A stretch of DNA of 29,200 nt. Source: JBCDCE01 sp039182515 (GTDB lineage Bacteria > Pseudomonadota > Alphaproteobacteria > Rhodobacterales > Rhodobacteraceae). Below, piece by piece: positions 1-7,890 of the stretch (within the stretch, counting starts at the first letter, position 1; each line of letters starts with the position of its first letter). The translations under genes were made by a program, and so were the position numbers. Under the pieces are notes generated by a model. That model made no database searches, was not told the origin of the DNA, and saw nothing but the letters and a program-made list of their open reading frames with translations. The DNA is taken from assembly GCA_039182515.1 (NCBI GenBank), contig JBCDCE010000050.1, positions 1-29,200 of the forward strand, written 5' to 3'.

Positions 1-45
1 ATGCGGCCAGATCAACGCGTACTGCTCTTCTGTTATCTCATTCAT
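1..45 (-). CDS. IS5-family transposase, N-terminal fragment
   Basis: Fifteen codons are visible before the window edge: an ATG at 45-43 followed by MNEITEEQYALIWPH. I recognise this as the beginning of an IS5-family DDE transposase subgroup whose members start with a similar ITEEQY...I..LP segment followed by QRGNV. The DDE catalytic residues would be far to the left and are not seen. The gene lies in the same direction as the interrupted KAP gene. Fifteen residues is little evidence, so the assignment rests on the characteristic start plus the abrupt break in the neighbouring gene. Confidence 0.5.
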   Translation of the reverse strand, partial: MNEITEEQYALIWPH

Positions 46-96
46 AACAGACAGTTAGCAGAAATCAGGCCAGGACAATAGTGTTAACACGCCCTA
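1..96 (-). mobile_element. End of an IS5-like insertion sequence, cut by the window edge
   Basis: The first ~95 bases look like the 5' end of an insertion sequence read on the minus strand. A transposase-like start codon lies at 45-43 and the KAP NTPase reading frame loses its family resemblance at about position 95. The junction lies at a CTAG (94-97), a target of the kind used by several IS5-family groups that duplicate TA or a similar short site. Just inside the putative end is the perfect 10-bp palindrome GTGTTAACAC (81-90). The other end of the element is outside the window, so terminal inverted repeats and target duplication cannot be checked. The exact boundary is inferred from the loss of KAP similarity, not seen directly. 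Confidence 0.55.
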
Positions 97-364
97 GAGG
101 ATCGCCAGAAAAATCATTGGCGAACGCATCAAAATAGACGCAAGTTGTATCTCTGAAATCTGTAATATGCTGCCCGACCCAATATTTGAGAAACACAGAT
201 TTGCCGCTGCCCCATCCCCCATCAAGTGCGACAACTAAAGGGCTATCGATGCCTTCAAGCAAGTCAGATAATTTTGTCCCTTCATATCTTCTTTCTAAAT
301 CGCCGTTATTTTGGAAACACGTTCTGTAAAGATCGATTTCTGGTTCGGCTGTAAAGTTACTCAT
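65..364 (-). pseudogene. KAP-family P-loop NTPase, truncated by an IS insertion
   Basis: A 99-codon frame that matches the start of KAP-family NTPases (named for Kidins220/ARMS and PifA): a Walker A motif GGWGSGKS at residues 49-56, an upstream LVVALDG strand, and the typical YFDAFANDFSGDPL segment at 78-90. Whole KAP proteins are several hundred residues long, with Walker B and usually membrane helices later; none of that is present. After Leu90 the frame enters nine unrelated residues and a stop, and all three frames close within about 60 bases. The fragment keeps the nucleotide-binding loop but cannot be a functional NTPase. Bacterial KAP proteins include PifA (F-plasmid phage exclusion), so the lost gene may have been a defence or accessory gene. 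The stretch looks more A/T-rich than nadD next to it, in line with acquired DNA. Confidence 0.75.
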
Positions 365-446
365 GTGCTAAACCCTCATTAGTTTTTTGGGGAGTATAGG
401 CCTTCGTATTTAGCTTAAATCTTTTCACCCTGCGCTCAATGCGCTA

Positions 447-1073
447 GTGGCCAAAGGTGTGAAATATGAGCTTCCATACGCGCGGTCTGGCGAGGTGATT
501 GGGCTTTTGGGGGGGTCTTTTGATCCGCCCCATAAAGGTCATGTCCATATCACCCTCGAGGCTTTGAAACGCTTTGGCTTGACCCGCGTGTGGTGGATGG
601 TGAGCCCCGGCAATCCCTTGAAAACGCAAGGTCCAGCCCCGCTTTTGCAGCGCTTAGACGCCGCGAAAGGGCTCATGCAGCATCCTCGCGTGCAGGTGAC
701 CGATCTCGAGGTCCATCTGGGCACGCGCTACACGTCGCAAACGATTCAGCGTTTGCGTCAGCTTTATCCTGGTGTGCGATTTGTGTGGTTGATGGGGGCC
801 GATAACCTGGCGCAATTTCACCATTGGCAAAACTGGCACCAGATTATGCAGAGCGTTCCTTTGGGTATTTTGGCGCGGCCTGGGGATCGTATCTCCGCAC
901 GCACATCGCCTGCTGCGCGGATCTACAGGGCCGATCGGATCAAGGGGCGCAGCAGTCAGCTCTTGGGGCAGGCTCAAGCGCCAGCCTGGTGTTTTGTGAA
1001 TGTTCCTATGCGGGATGTGTCGAGCACGTCCTTGCGCGCCCAGGGCAAATGGTCGGTAAAAACGTCTTTGTGA
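447..1073 (+). CDS. nadD: Nicotinate-nucleotide adenylyltransferase
   Basis: NadD transfers AMP from ATP to nicotinate mononucleotide, giving deamido-NAD in the cytoplasmic NAD biosynthesis route. The nucleotidyltransferase signature GGSFDPPHKGH is at residues 22-32, followed by the conserved MVSPGNPLK, the WLMGADNLAQFHHW segment near the middle and the C-terminal SSTSLRAQ stretch that closes the active site. Length (208 aa) is usual. The start is a GTG at 447; there is no ATG in frame before the signature and no convincing Shine-Dalgarno sequence, so the exact start is uncertain. dacB follows 45 bases later in the same direction, probably co-transcribed. The gene is divergent from the disrupted KAP gene. 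The identity is secure. Confidence 0.95.
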   Translation: MAKGVKYELPYARSGEVIGLLGGSFDPPHKGHVHITLEALKRFGLTRVWWMVSPGNPLKTQGPAPLLQRLDAAKGLMQHPRVQVTDLEVHLGTRYTSQTIQRLRQLYPGVRFVWLMGADNLAQFHHWQNWHQIMQSVPLGILARPGDRISARTSPAARIYRADRIKGRSSQLLGQAQAPAWCFVNVPMRDVSSTSLRAQGKWSVKTSL

Positions 1074-1118
1074 TACCTCAGATTAAGGTGCTGGACCTAA
1101 GTGAAATGGCCTGCTTAA

Positions 1119-2591
1119 GTGGCTGATATGACAGGCAAGCTTTCAAGACGTGCGCTTTTGGCAGGTGGCGTGGCCCTCATGGCAACGCCCGGGCTGGCGC
1201 GCCCTGTTTCCACCTCTTTGCGCCCCAGGCTAAGAGGGTCTCAATCCACACCACCCCAGTTGCCCACTGCGGAAGATTTGGTCGCGGCCGCCAAGGTTCC
1301 AGGCGATACCTCTTATGTGTTGATGGACGCACAAGGCACTGTTCTGCGCTCACGCGGTGCGGAACGCGCCACACCGCCAGCGAGTGTCGCCAAGATCATC
1401 ACGGCACTCTATGCGCTGGACCGGCTCGGTAAAGCCTACCGATTTGAGACCCGCCTGCATGCCATTGGCCTTGTGGAAGAGGGCACGCTTTTTGGCGATC
1501 TCGTTTTGGTTGGGGGCGGGGATCCGACACTCACAACAGACGACTTGGCGGCGCTCGTTGACAGTCTTCAAGCTGCCGGCATTCAAAAAGTAGCGGGGCG
1601 GTTTTTGATCTATCAAGAGGCCTTGCCTTATGTGGCCTCCATTGAGCCTGGCCAGCCTTCTTGGCTTGGCTACTCGCCTGCCGTTTCAGGGCTAAACCTC
1701 AATTTCAACCGGGTGCATTTTGAATGGACGCCTCTGGGGGGCTCTTATTCGCTTGCGATGGAAGCGCGAGGGCGCACAGCTTCGCCGCGCGTTGGTATGG
1801 CGCGCATGCAGATTGTCACGCGGGGAGCGCCTGTGTTTGAGTACACGTCTCAACCGGGTGTGGATCTTTGGACGGTGGCCAGATCTGCGCTGGGCAAAGG
1901 GGGCGCGCGTTGGCTTCCTGTGCGGTTTCCTGGCCTTTATGCAGGGGACGCCTTTCGCGGCATAGCCCGCGCACGCGGTATTGCGATGCCGACAGTACAA
2001 GTCTTACCGTTTGTGCCAGACGGTGCGCCACTGGCGGTACACCAAAGCGCTCCCATCGAAGACATTTGTCGCGATATGCTGAAACGCTCAACGAATTTGA
2101 CGGCTGAGGTTTTGGGTCTCACCGCATCAGGGGGCAATGTGCCTGACTTAGCAGCCTCTGCATCTGAGATGAATCGTTGGGCGGCGGAGCGTTTGGGCGC
2201 TGAGATAGATATGGTGGATCACTCTGGCCTCTCAGACCAAAGCCGCGTGAGCGCCAAAGCTATGGGGCGCGTGTTGGCGGCAGCTGTTGATGGGCCTTTG
2301 AGCGATCTTATGAAGCCCGTACGCTTTGCGGCCAAGCGGGCTGTGCCAGGGTTTGTAAGCGCCAAAACGGGCACTTTAAACTACGTAAGCGGGCTAGGCG
2401 GATATATTGATACCGGTTCTGATCGCCATATCTTCGCGATTTTCTCAAGCGATTTGGAGGCGCGTGCTGAAATTGCGCCTTTGGATCGTGAAAAGCCGCG
2501 TGGGGCAACGGGATGGCTTAGGCGGGCAAAACGGCTTGAGATAGATTTGGTGGATCATTGGGCCAAAAGACTTTCCCAAAGACCTGGCTAA
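1119..2591 (+). CDS. dacB: D-alanyl-D-alanine carboxypeptidase/endopeptidase (PBP4 type, peptidase S13)
   Basis: A low-molecular-weight penicillin-binding protein that trims or cleaves peptidoglycan peptide crosslinks in the periplasm. The three serine-hydrolase motifs are present in order: SVAK at residues 89-92 (nucleophilic Ser89), STN in KRSTNLTAE near residue 328, and KTG in SAKTGTLNY towards the C-terminus. The N-terminus carries LSRRALLAGG followed by a hydrophobic stretch and an Ala-rich cleavage region, which looks like a twin-arginine signal. The long insertion between SVAK and STN is typical of family S13. The start may be GTG 1119 or, nine bases later, ATG 1128; neither has a good ribosome binding site. 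It is probably expressed with nadD. Confidence 0.93.
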   Translation: MADMTGKLSRRALLAGGVALMATPGLARPVSTSLRPRLRGSQSTPPQLPTAEDLVAAAKVPGDTSYVLMDAQGTVLRSRGAERATPPASVAKIITALYALDRLGKAYRFETRLHAIGLVEEGTLFGDLVLVGGGDPTLTTDDLAALVDSLQAAGIQKVAGRFLIYQEALPYVASIEPGQPSWLGYSPAVSGLNLNFNRVHFEWTPLGGSYSLAMEARGRTASPRVGMARMQIVTRGAPVFEYTSQPGVDLWTVARSALGKGGARWLPVRFPGLYAGDAFRGIARARGIAMPTVQVLPFVPDGAPLAVHQSAPIEDICRDMLKRSTNLTAEVLGLTASGGNVPDLAASASEMNRWAAERLGAEIDMVDHSGLSDQSRVSAKAMGRVLAAAVDGPLSDLMKPVRFAAKRAVPGFVSAKTGTLNYVSGLGGYIDTGSDRHIFAIFSSDLEARAEIAPLDREKPRGATGWLRRAKRLEIDLVDHWAKRLSQRPG

Positions 2592-2838
2592 TCGCTTAGG
2601 AACGCGTCGGTAAAGTTTTGTTAATGTCCTGATGTCGCCCTCTCCCTACCACCCTTTATTATTTGGCGATTCGGTAAAGGACTGGTGAAGATAAGTGGTA
2701 AGCTGACACATAGGTCAGGATCTGAGTATTTTTACCAAGAAAAAGTCCGCTCCGACGACGGGTGGTTCACCGCGCCTTGTCTGTTGTTAGCGGCTTTAAA
2801 ATGAGGTGCTGCGACATCGCCAGGCGCGTTATTTGAAA
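2592..2838. other. Convergent intergenic region without a recognised gene
   Basis: This 247-base gap separates the convergent dacB and TerB-like genes. I see no gene in it. A 9-base motif TCGGTAAAG occurs twice (about 2607 and 2670), and a small inverted repeat CTGAC-N6-GTCAG lies at 2703-2718. No hairpin with a T-run that would make a clear terminator for either gene was found. Confidence 0.4.
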
Positions 2839-3273
2839 TTATTCTAGTTTTGCGTGACGCGCCCGTGCGCCGCGTTCGATCGCTGCAGCAGCCAAGCGAT
2901 CGATCTCAAGCTCGTAGCGAATTTCTTCCAACATGCGCAGTTCGTCTTGGCGAACCGCCCCGTCGGCAGCACCCACGTCACAGGCCAGCGCATAAGCGGT
3001 CTCATAAAGCCGGTCCGGCAAAGCTGCGCGCACCATACCAAAAAGCGCGTCCAAACCGTCTTCTTGTTCAAACAAATCAAAGACCGTTTGCGCAATGATT
3101 GAAAGTTTGTGCTCATCATAGTTGCTGAACACGGGCAGGGTATTCACGATTGTGGTGATTTCCACCAGCTCTGCTGTGCGGATATTGTCGTCGGAGGCTG
3201 ACACGGCAATCATAAGCGCGCAAAGCGCGTCTTCCGCGGACATAGCGGGCGTGCTTGAATGAGTAGTTGTCAT
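2839..3273 (-). CDS. TerB-family (tellurite resistance-like) protein
   Basis: A 144-residue soluble, mostly helical acidic protein resembling TerB-like domains. The C-terminal half contains the segments ETAYALACDVGAADG and QDELRMLEEIRYELEIDRL, with acidic residues in the pattern expected for the TerB metal-binding helices; it ends in a basic stretch, AAIERGARARHAK. No signal peptide or membrane segment is visible. There are no other ter genes (terC, terD, terZ) nearby, so a role in tellurite resistance is not supported by context. The gene is divergent from lysK, with about 100 bases between the two starts. Function is not known beyond the family. Confidence 0.75.
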   Translation of the reverse strand: MTTTHSSTPAMSAEDALCALMIAVSASDDNIRTAELVEITTIVNTLPVFSNYDEHKLSIIAQTVFDLFEQEDGLDALFGMVRAALPDRLYETAYALACDVGAADGAVRQDELRMLEEIRYELEIDRLAAAAIERGARARHAKLE

Positions 3274-3379
3274 GTCAGGGGCTCCTTGATCCTACTGTTG
3301 TACTTATTGACGGCTCGGGCTGACGACAATAGGGAGGGGCGCGCCAAATGGTGGCGGTCCCGTTTAATTGGAGCATATC

Positions 3380-4960
3380 ATGTCTCAGGTGAGAGAAGCT
3401 GCGATGCAGTCAAAGGCTTGGCCTTTTGAAGAAGCGCGCCGGGTGCTCAAACGCTATGCCAAAGAACCGCCAAAAAAGGGGTACGTGCTGTTTCAAACCG
3501 GTTATGGCCCGTCAGGATTGCCGCATATCGGCACTTTTGGCGAAGTGGCGCGGACCACGATGGTAATGCGGGCCTTTCGGGAGCTTTCCGATATCCCTGC
3601 GAAGTTGATTTCCTTTTCCGATGACATGGACGGATTGCGCAAAGTGCCTGGCAATGTGCCCAATCAAGAAATGCTGGCGGAGGATCTTAATTTGCCGCTG
3701 ACGCGTGTGCGCGATCCTTTTGGCACGCATGAAGGCTTTGCCCAGCATAACAACGCGCGCCTCAGAGAATTTCTCGACAGCTTTGGCTTTGAATATGAGT
3801 TTGCCTCCGCAACGGAATATTACACCTCCGGGCGGTTCGATGAGATCCTGCTCCGAGCCCTTGACCGCTTTGATAAAATTCAAGCGATTATGCTGCCCAC
3901 ATTGGGTGCGGAGCGCCAGGCCACGTATTCTTGCTTTTTGCCCGTGAGCCCCAAGACGGGCCATGTTTTGCAAGTGCCCACTTTGGAGCGCAATGTGAGC
4001 AAAGGCACGATTGTTTATGAAGAGCCTGATGGTGAACGGGTGGAGATCCCGGTCACAGGTGGCAATGTGAAGATGCAATGGAAGCCCGATTGGGCGATGC
4101 GCTGGGCGGCTTTGCAGGTGGACTATGAAATGTCCGGCAAGGACCTCATCGACAGCGTGACCCAATCCTCAAAGATCTGCCGGGCGCTGGGCGTTCAGCC
4201 CCCCGAAAGCCTCTCATATGAGCTCTTCAACGATGAACTTGGCCAAAAGATCTCCAAATCGAAAGGCAATGGCCTCTCGATGGAAGATTGGCTCACTTAT
4301 GCTGCGCCCGAAAGCCTGCAGTATTTCATGTATCAAAAGCCCAAATCCGCAAAGCGGATGCATTTTGATGTGATCCCAAAGGCGGTGGATGAGTATCACC
4401 AGCAATTGCGCGGCTATGCGGATCAAGATGAAAAGCAGCGGCTGGCCAATCCGGTTTACCATATCCATGGGCACAATGTGCCGGGCTCGAATATGGTGGT
4501 GCCGTTCTCGATGCTCTTGAACCTTGCTTCTGTGTCGTCTGCGGAAAGCAAAGACGCGATGTGGGGCTTTATTCAGCGCTATGCGCCAGAGGCTTCGGCT
4601 GAGACGCACCCTGATCTGGACGCAGCGGCAGGCTTTGCCGTGCGCTATTACAATGATTTTGTGAAGCCATCGAAGGTGTACCGTTTGCCCACGGATCTTG
4701 AGCGCGACGCTCTGTTGGAGCTCAAAGCAGGTCTTGAAGCCTGGGAGGGTGATGCGGATCCCGAAGCCTTGCAAAGCCTCGTTTTTGCCTGTGGCCGCGA
4801 GCGTTTCGATCCGCTGCGCGATTGGTTCAAGGCGCTCTATGAGGTGCTTTTGGGAGCGTCCCAAGGCCCGCGCTTTGGCGGCTTTATCGCGCTTTACGGG
4901 ATCAATGAAAGCATCGCGCTCATTGAGGCAGGGCTTGCGGGCGACCTTGTAAAGGATTGA
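3380..4960 (+). CDS. lysK: Lysine--tRNA ligase, class I
   Basis: Charges tRNA-Lys with lysine in the cytoplasm. This is the class I (archaeal-type) enzyme also found in alphaproteobacteria instead of the usual class II LysS. The class I signatures are present: GPSGLPHIGT (HIGH motif, about residues 43-52) and KISKS (KMSKS motif, about 290-294), with the Rossmann-fold segment between them. Length is 526 aa, normal for the family. I start the gene at ATG 3380 because the possible TTG start at 3368 overlaps a good ribosome binding site (TTGGAG, 3368-3373) placed 6 bases before this ATG. No class II lysS is seen in the window. Confidence 0.96.
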   Translation: MSQVREAAMQSKAWPFEEARRVLKRYAKEPPKKGYVLFQTGYGPSGLPHIGTFGEVARTTMVMRAFRELSDIPAKLISFSDDMDGLRKVPGNVPNQEMLAEDLNLPLTRVRDPFGTHEGFAQHNNARLREFLDSFGFEYEFASATEYYTSGRFDEILLRALDRFDKIQAIMLPTLGAERQATYSCFLPVSPKTGHVLQVPTLERNVSKGTIVYEEPDGERVEIPVTGGNVKMQWKPDWAMRWAALQVDYEMSGKDLIDSVTQSSKICRALGVQPPESLSYELFNDELGQKISKSKGNGLSMEDWLTYAAPESLQYFMYQKPKSAKRMHFDVIPKAVDEYHQQLRGYADQDEKQRLANPVYHIHGHNVPGSNMVVPFSMLLNLASVSSAESKDAMWGFIQRYAPEASAETHPDLDAAAGFAVRYYNDFVKPSKVYRLPTDLERDALLELKAGLEAWEGDADPEALQSLVFACGRERFDPLRDWFKALYEVLLGASQGPRFGGFIALYGINESIALIEAGLAGDLVKD

Positions 4961-4981
4961 CCCGCGCGCTCGCGCCTCTAG

Positions 4982-5013
4982 CTGGTTTCAAAAGAGAAAT
5001 TTGAAACTGGAGG
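4982..5013 (+). promoter_or_regulatory. Hairpin overlapping the ribosome binding site of the DUF4864 gene
   Basis: A perfect 8-bp inverted repeat, GTTTCAAA (4985-4992) and TTTGAAAC (5000-5007), encloses a 7-base loop. With two wobble pairs and a C-G the stem extends to 4982 and 5010, reaching into the GGAGG ribosome binding site at 5009-5013 of the gene starting at 5020. There is no T-run, so this is not a standard terminator. It may limit translation of the gene or mark the end of the lysK transcript; both are inferences. Confidence 0.4.
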
Positions 5014-5019
5014 CGATTA

Positions 5020-5445
5020 ATGCGGAAATTTATGCGAAAGTTTGTGCTGGCTGGGGTTCTGAGCACTGCGGGTCTAGGCGGCTCGCTTCCGGTGCTGGCC
5101 CAGGACCTAACGCCTTTTCAAGGCGTGATCGACGGACAACTTAAAGCCTTCCAAGATGGCGATGTGCGCGGTGCTTGGGCCTATGCCTCCCCCATGATCC
5201 AAGGGCTTTTCGGCTCACCGCAGAACTTTGGGATCATGGTTCAACGCGGCTATCCGATGGTGTGGGACAACGCGCGCGTTGAGTACCTTGAGAGCGAGGA
5301 GGCCTCTGGCTCGGTTTTCCAAAAGGTCCGCATCTATGATGAAAAAGGGGCTGCCCACGACCTTCTTTATCAAATGACGCAAGGGGCTTCGGGCTGGCGC
5401 ATCAATGGGGTTCGGCTTTTGGCCAAACCCGATCTGGGCGTCTAA
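5020..5445 (+). CDS. Secreted DUF4864-domain protein
   Basis: A 141-residue protein with a clear Sec signal peptide: a basic start (MRKFMRKF), a hydrophobic core, and a predicted cut after Ala27 (PVLA|QDL). The mature part resembles DUF4864: ...VIDGQLKAFQDGDVRGAWAY..., a FGIMVQRGYPMVW segment and a C-terminal region of alternating strands ending in GWRINGVRLL. That pattern suggests a small cone-shaped alpha+beta fold of NTF2 or SnoaL type. It acts in the periplasm or outside the cell; its function is unknown. It follows lysK by 59 bases and has a GGAGG ribosome binding site, part of which can be paired in a hairpin. Confidence 0.8.
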   Translation: MRKFMRKFVLAGVLSTAGLGGSLPVLAQDLTPFQGVIDGQLKAFQDGDVRGAWAYASPMIQGLFGSPQNFGIMVQRGYPMVWDNARVEYLESEEASGSVFQKVRIYDEKGAAHDLLYQMTQGASGWRINGVRLLAKPDLGV

Positions 5446-5545
5446 AGCCTTTACAAGCGTGGCCTCCGTGCGGCGCGGCTAGGCTTCGTTAACCTCTGCC
5501 TCTTACTCCTTTTTTCCGAACGCGCCCAAGCTTAGGGCGCAGCCG

Positions 5546-5574
5546 AGCCTCGCGTGCAAACCGCGGGGCTTTTT
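5546..5574 (+). terminator. Rho-independent terminator-like hairpin in front of the spike-like gene
   Basis: A 9-bp G/C-rich stem (5546-5554 with 5562-5570, including one T-G pair), a 7-base loop and a TTTTT tail (5570-5574) form a classic intrinsic terminator. A second perfect hairpin, GCGCCC/GGGCGC, lies just before it (5522-5540). It ends only 25 bases before the ATG at 5599. It can end the transcript of the DUF4864 gene about 100 bases upstream, or act as an attenuator in the leader of the downstream gene. Confidence 0.75.
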
Positions 5575-5598
5575 GCATTTTCGGGAAAGGGACTGGGC

Positions 5599-7890
5599 AT
5601 GAACAAAGCTGTCACAGATGGGATCGATTTTACCCTGCCAGCGTTTGAACTTGGGTTGGAGAACTGGTCGAGCCAAGATGGCACGCCGGGCCAAGACGAC
5701 TATGCCAATGAGGCCAACGCCGCTTTTGTCCCGGCTGACGGAGATTTCAGCGGGGCTTTGGAGCTCATCAAAGACCAAGCGGGCACCCAGCGTCTGCGGG
5801 CCTTTAAGCAAACGCCTTTGCAACCGGGCTGCTATCTCAAAGTCACCGCTCGATTGAAGGTGCTCAGTGGCGCTTTTCCCCAGGTGCGGATTGCAGGATT
5901 TGCCGCCACAAGCGCAGGCGCTGCTGTCCCCGATGTGGTTGTGAGCGGCGCGGCCCTCACACCCGATACCTACGGGGAGATCTATGAGGTGAGCGCGCTT
6001 GTAGGCCAGGGCAATCGCAGTGGCGTGGATATGGTCTGGGGGCCAGATGCGGCTTACGGCCACTTTGGCCTTGATCTGATTGGGGCCACCGGCGGTGTGG
6101 TCCGCATCGATGATCTCGAGGTGGAGGACATCACCACCTATTTCCTGCGCGACATGTACGATGTGGTCGATGTGCGCGATTACGGCGCCATTGGCGACGG
6201 TGTGGCCGACGACAGCACGGCTTTTGAAGCCGCAGATGCAGCAGCAGACGGCCTCACCGTGCTCGTCTCAGAAGGCACGTATTTCTTGGGCCGCGATGTG
6301 ACCCTGGCCAATAAAGCGCGCTTTGTGGGCACGATCAGTCAAGCGCCTGAGCACCGCTTTGTCATGCGGAGGTCTTTCGATTTGCCAAGCTATGCGGATG
6401 CCTTTGACGACGAAGTTGAGGGGTTCAAAAAGGGGTATCAAGCGCTTCTAAACAACTCAGATCACGAGGTTTTTGATCTTGGCGGACGCCAAATCCAAGT
6501 GACCGCACCGATGGATCTCCACGCCATCGTTGGCAACCGAGACACGTTTGAGATCCGCCGCGTGATTGCCAATGGGATGTTTGAGGCCAAGCCCTCTACC
6601 GATTGGGACACGGTCACCGTCTCAAGCAGCGCGGATTACGCTGTGAACGATCCGCTTCAGCTGAGCAATGTCACGAATGTCGCCAATATCGAGATCGGCT
6701 CTCGCATCGTGGCAGATGGGGTCGGGCGCGAAGTTTACGTGCGCGACCGCAACATTTCGGCTGGCACGCTCACACTCAATTTGCCCCTTCACGGCGTGGC
6801 CACCACACAAACCTATAGCTTTGAGCGCTACCAATATATTTTAGATTTCTCGGGCTTTGATAAGGTGTCGAAATACGTCTTTCACAACATCGAGTTCCAA
6901 TGTGCAGGCCAAGCCAGCGGCATTATGATTGCGCGTGACGGCTCGACCTTTGAGCTGAACGATTGCCTCATCAACAAGCCCAAAGACCGCGCGATTACCT
7001 CTGCCGGGCGCGGCTGCCAAGACATGCTGGTGGACCGCTGCCAGTTCCTTTCCAACGAGCAAAGCCTGCCTGTCACAAGCCGCAAAACTCTCGTGCTCAA
7101 TGTCAACGCCAACGACGCCAAGATCCGCGATTGCCGGGTGATGCGCTTTGAGCATTTTGCGGTGCTCGCGGGCACGGGCAATTTGCTCACGGGCAATCAT
7201 TGGTTTAACGGCGACGATGTGGTGGGCGGTGCGCGCAAAGCAGGCTTGATCCTCACAACGCCCAACTCTGTCTCAACCGTGAGCGGCAACTACATCGACA
7301 ACAACTTCATTGAGCTCACCAACGAGCATGATCCTGCGCCAGAGTTCTCATCGGAATTTTCCTTTGGAGGTCTGACACTAACGGGCAATATCTTCACCAC
7401 TTTGCGCGCAGGTCCGGAGTTTTGCTGGTTGGTCATCACGCCGCGCGGTGCCGGGCATTTTGTGCATGGACTGACGGTCACTGGCAACGTCTTCCGCGCG
7501 ATCAACGGCAATGTGCGCCGCTTTGAACGCATCGATACCACCCATGCTGACATCGAATACAACCGGATGCGCAACATAGTGATTGACGCAAACACGTTTA
7601 ACAACGTCGAAGAAGTGACTCAAAATCCAGTGATTTTACGCCATGCGCAAAACACGGATGCCACTACTTGGGTGGTGGATACAGGCAGCTACATGCCCTT
7701 TGGCGGATGGGCCCGGACGGTACCAAGTTTGGTGAAGGAAAGCGCCGTGACCGCAGGCGGATCGGAGCGGTTTGAGTTTCCAGTGGTTGGCGTTGAATCG
7801 GGCGTTACGAAAACCGAGGTGCATCTGCGTTGGGGTGCTGCCTGCCAGGGCGATGTGGCTGTGACCGTGCGGTGTGACACGCCTGTTTAA
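5599..7890 (+). CDS. Pectate-lyase-like beta-helix protein (GH28-related), spike-like
   Basis: A 763-residue protein without signal peptide. The N-terminal ~185 residues form a beta-rich domain resembling a carbohydrate-binding module. The linker at about 188-205, VVDVRDYGAIGDGVADDSTAF, is the hallmark start of a Pectate_lyase_3 right-handed beta-helix, as in phage tailspikes. Repeated GNxF/GNxI turns (TGNHWF, SGNYID, TGNIFT, TGNVFR) follow to about residue 670, then a small C-terminal domain. I recall close homologues annotated as 'glycosyl hydrolase family 28-related' in Rhodobacteraceae. The Rhodobacter capsulatus gene-transfer-agent head spike (GhsA/GhsB) is a possible functional parallel, from memory and unverified. 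I reject the upstream GTG at 5554 because it lies inside the terminator stem; ATG 5599 fits the family N-terminus MNKA(V/I)TDG. The stop overlaps the stop of the convergent gene. Confidence 0.8.
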   Translation: MNKAVTDGIDFTLPAFELGLENWSSQDGTPGQDDYANEANAAFVPADGDFSGALELIKDQAGTQRLRAFKQTPLQPGCYLKVTARLKVLSGAFPQVRIAGFAATSAGAAVPDVVVSGAALTPDTYGEIYEVSALVGQGNRSGVDMVWGPDAAYGHFGLDLIGATGGVVRIDDLEVEDITTYFLRDMYDVVDVRDYGAIGDGVADDSTAFEAADAAADGLTVLVSEGTYFLGRDVTLANKARFVGTISQAPEHRFVMRRSFDLPSYADAFDDEVEGFKKGYQALLNNSDHEVFDLGGRQIQVTAPMDLHAIVGNRDTFEIRRVIANGMFEAKPSTDWDTVTVSSSADYAVNDPLQLSNVTNVANIEIGSRIVADGVGREVYVRDRNISAGTLTLNLPLHGVATTQTYSFERYQYILDFSGFDKVSKYVFHNIEFQCAGQASGIMIARDGSTFELNDCLINKPKDRAITSAGRGCQDMLVDRCQFLSNEQSLPVTSRKTLVLNVNANDAKIRDCRVMRFEHFAVLAGTGNLLTGNHWFNGDDVVGGARKAGLILTTPNSVSTVSGNYIDNNFIELTNEHDPAPEFSSEFSFGGLTLTGNIFTTLRAGPEFCWLVITPRGAGHFVHGLTVTGNVFRAINGNVRRFERIDTTHADIEYNRMRNIVIDANTFNNVEEVTQNPVILRHAQNTDATTWVVDTGSYMPFGGWARTVPSLVKESAVTAGGSERFEFPVVGVESGVTKTEVHLRWGAACQGDVAVTVRCDTPV

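Noticed and set aside
2839..3273. Tellurite resistance operon
   Set aside because: Only a single TerB-like domain protein is present; no other ter gene lies nearby.
3368..3379. TTG start for lysK twelve bases before the ATG
   Set aside because: The TTG is itself part of the TTGGAG ribosome binding site, which is spaced properly for the ATG at 3380.
3512..4864. Two minus-strand open frames of over 200 codons opposite lysK
   Set aside because: They have the His/Arg-rich composition of shadow frames, show no known domain, and lysK on the other strand is certain.
5554..5598. GTG start of the spike-like gene at 5554
   Set aside because: It lies within the stem of a terminator hairpin, and the family N-terminus as I know it begins at the ATG at 5599.
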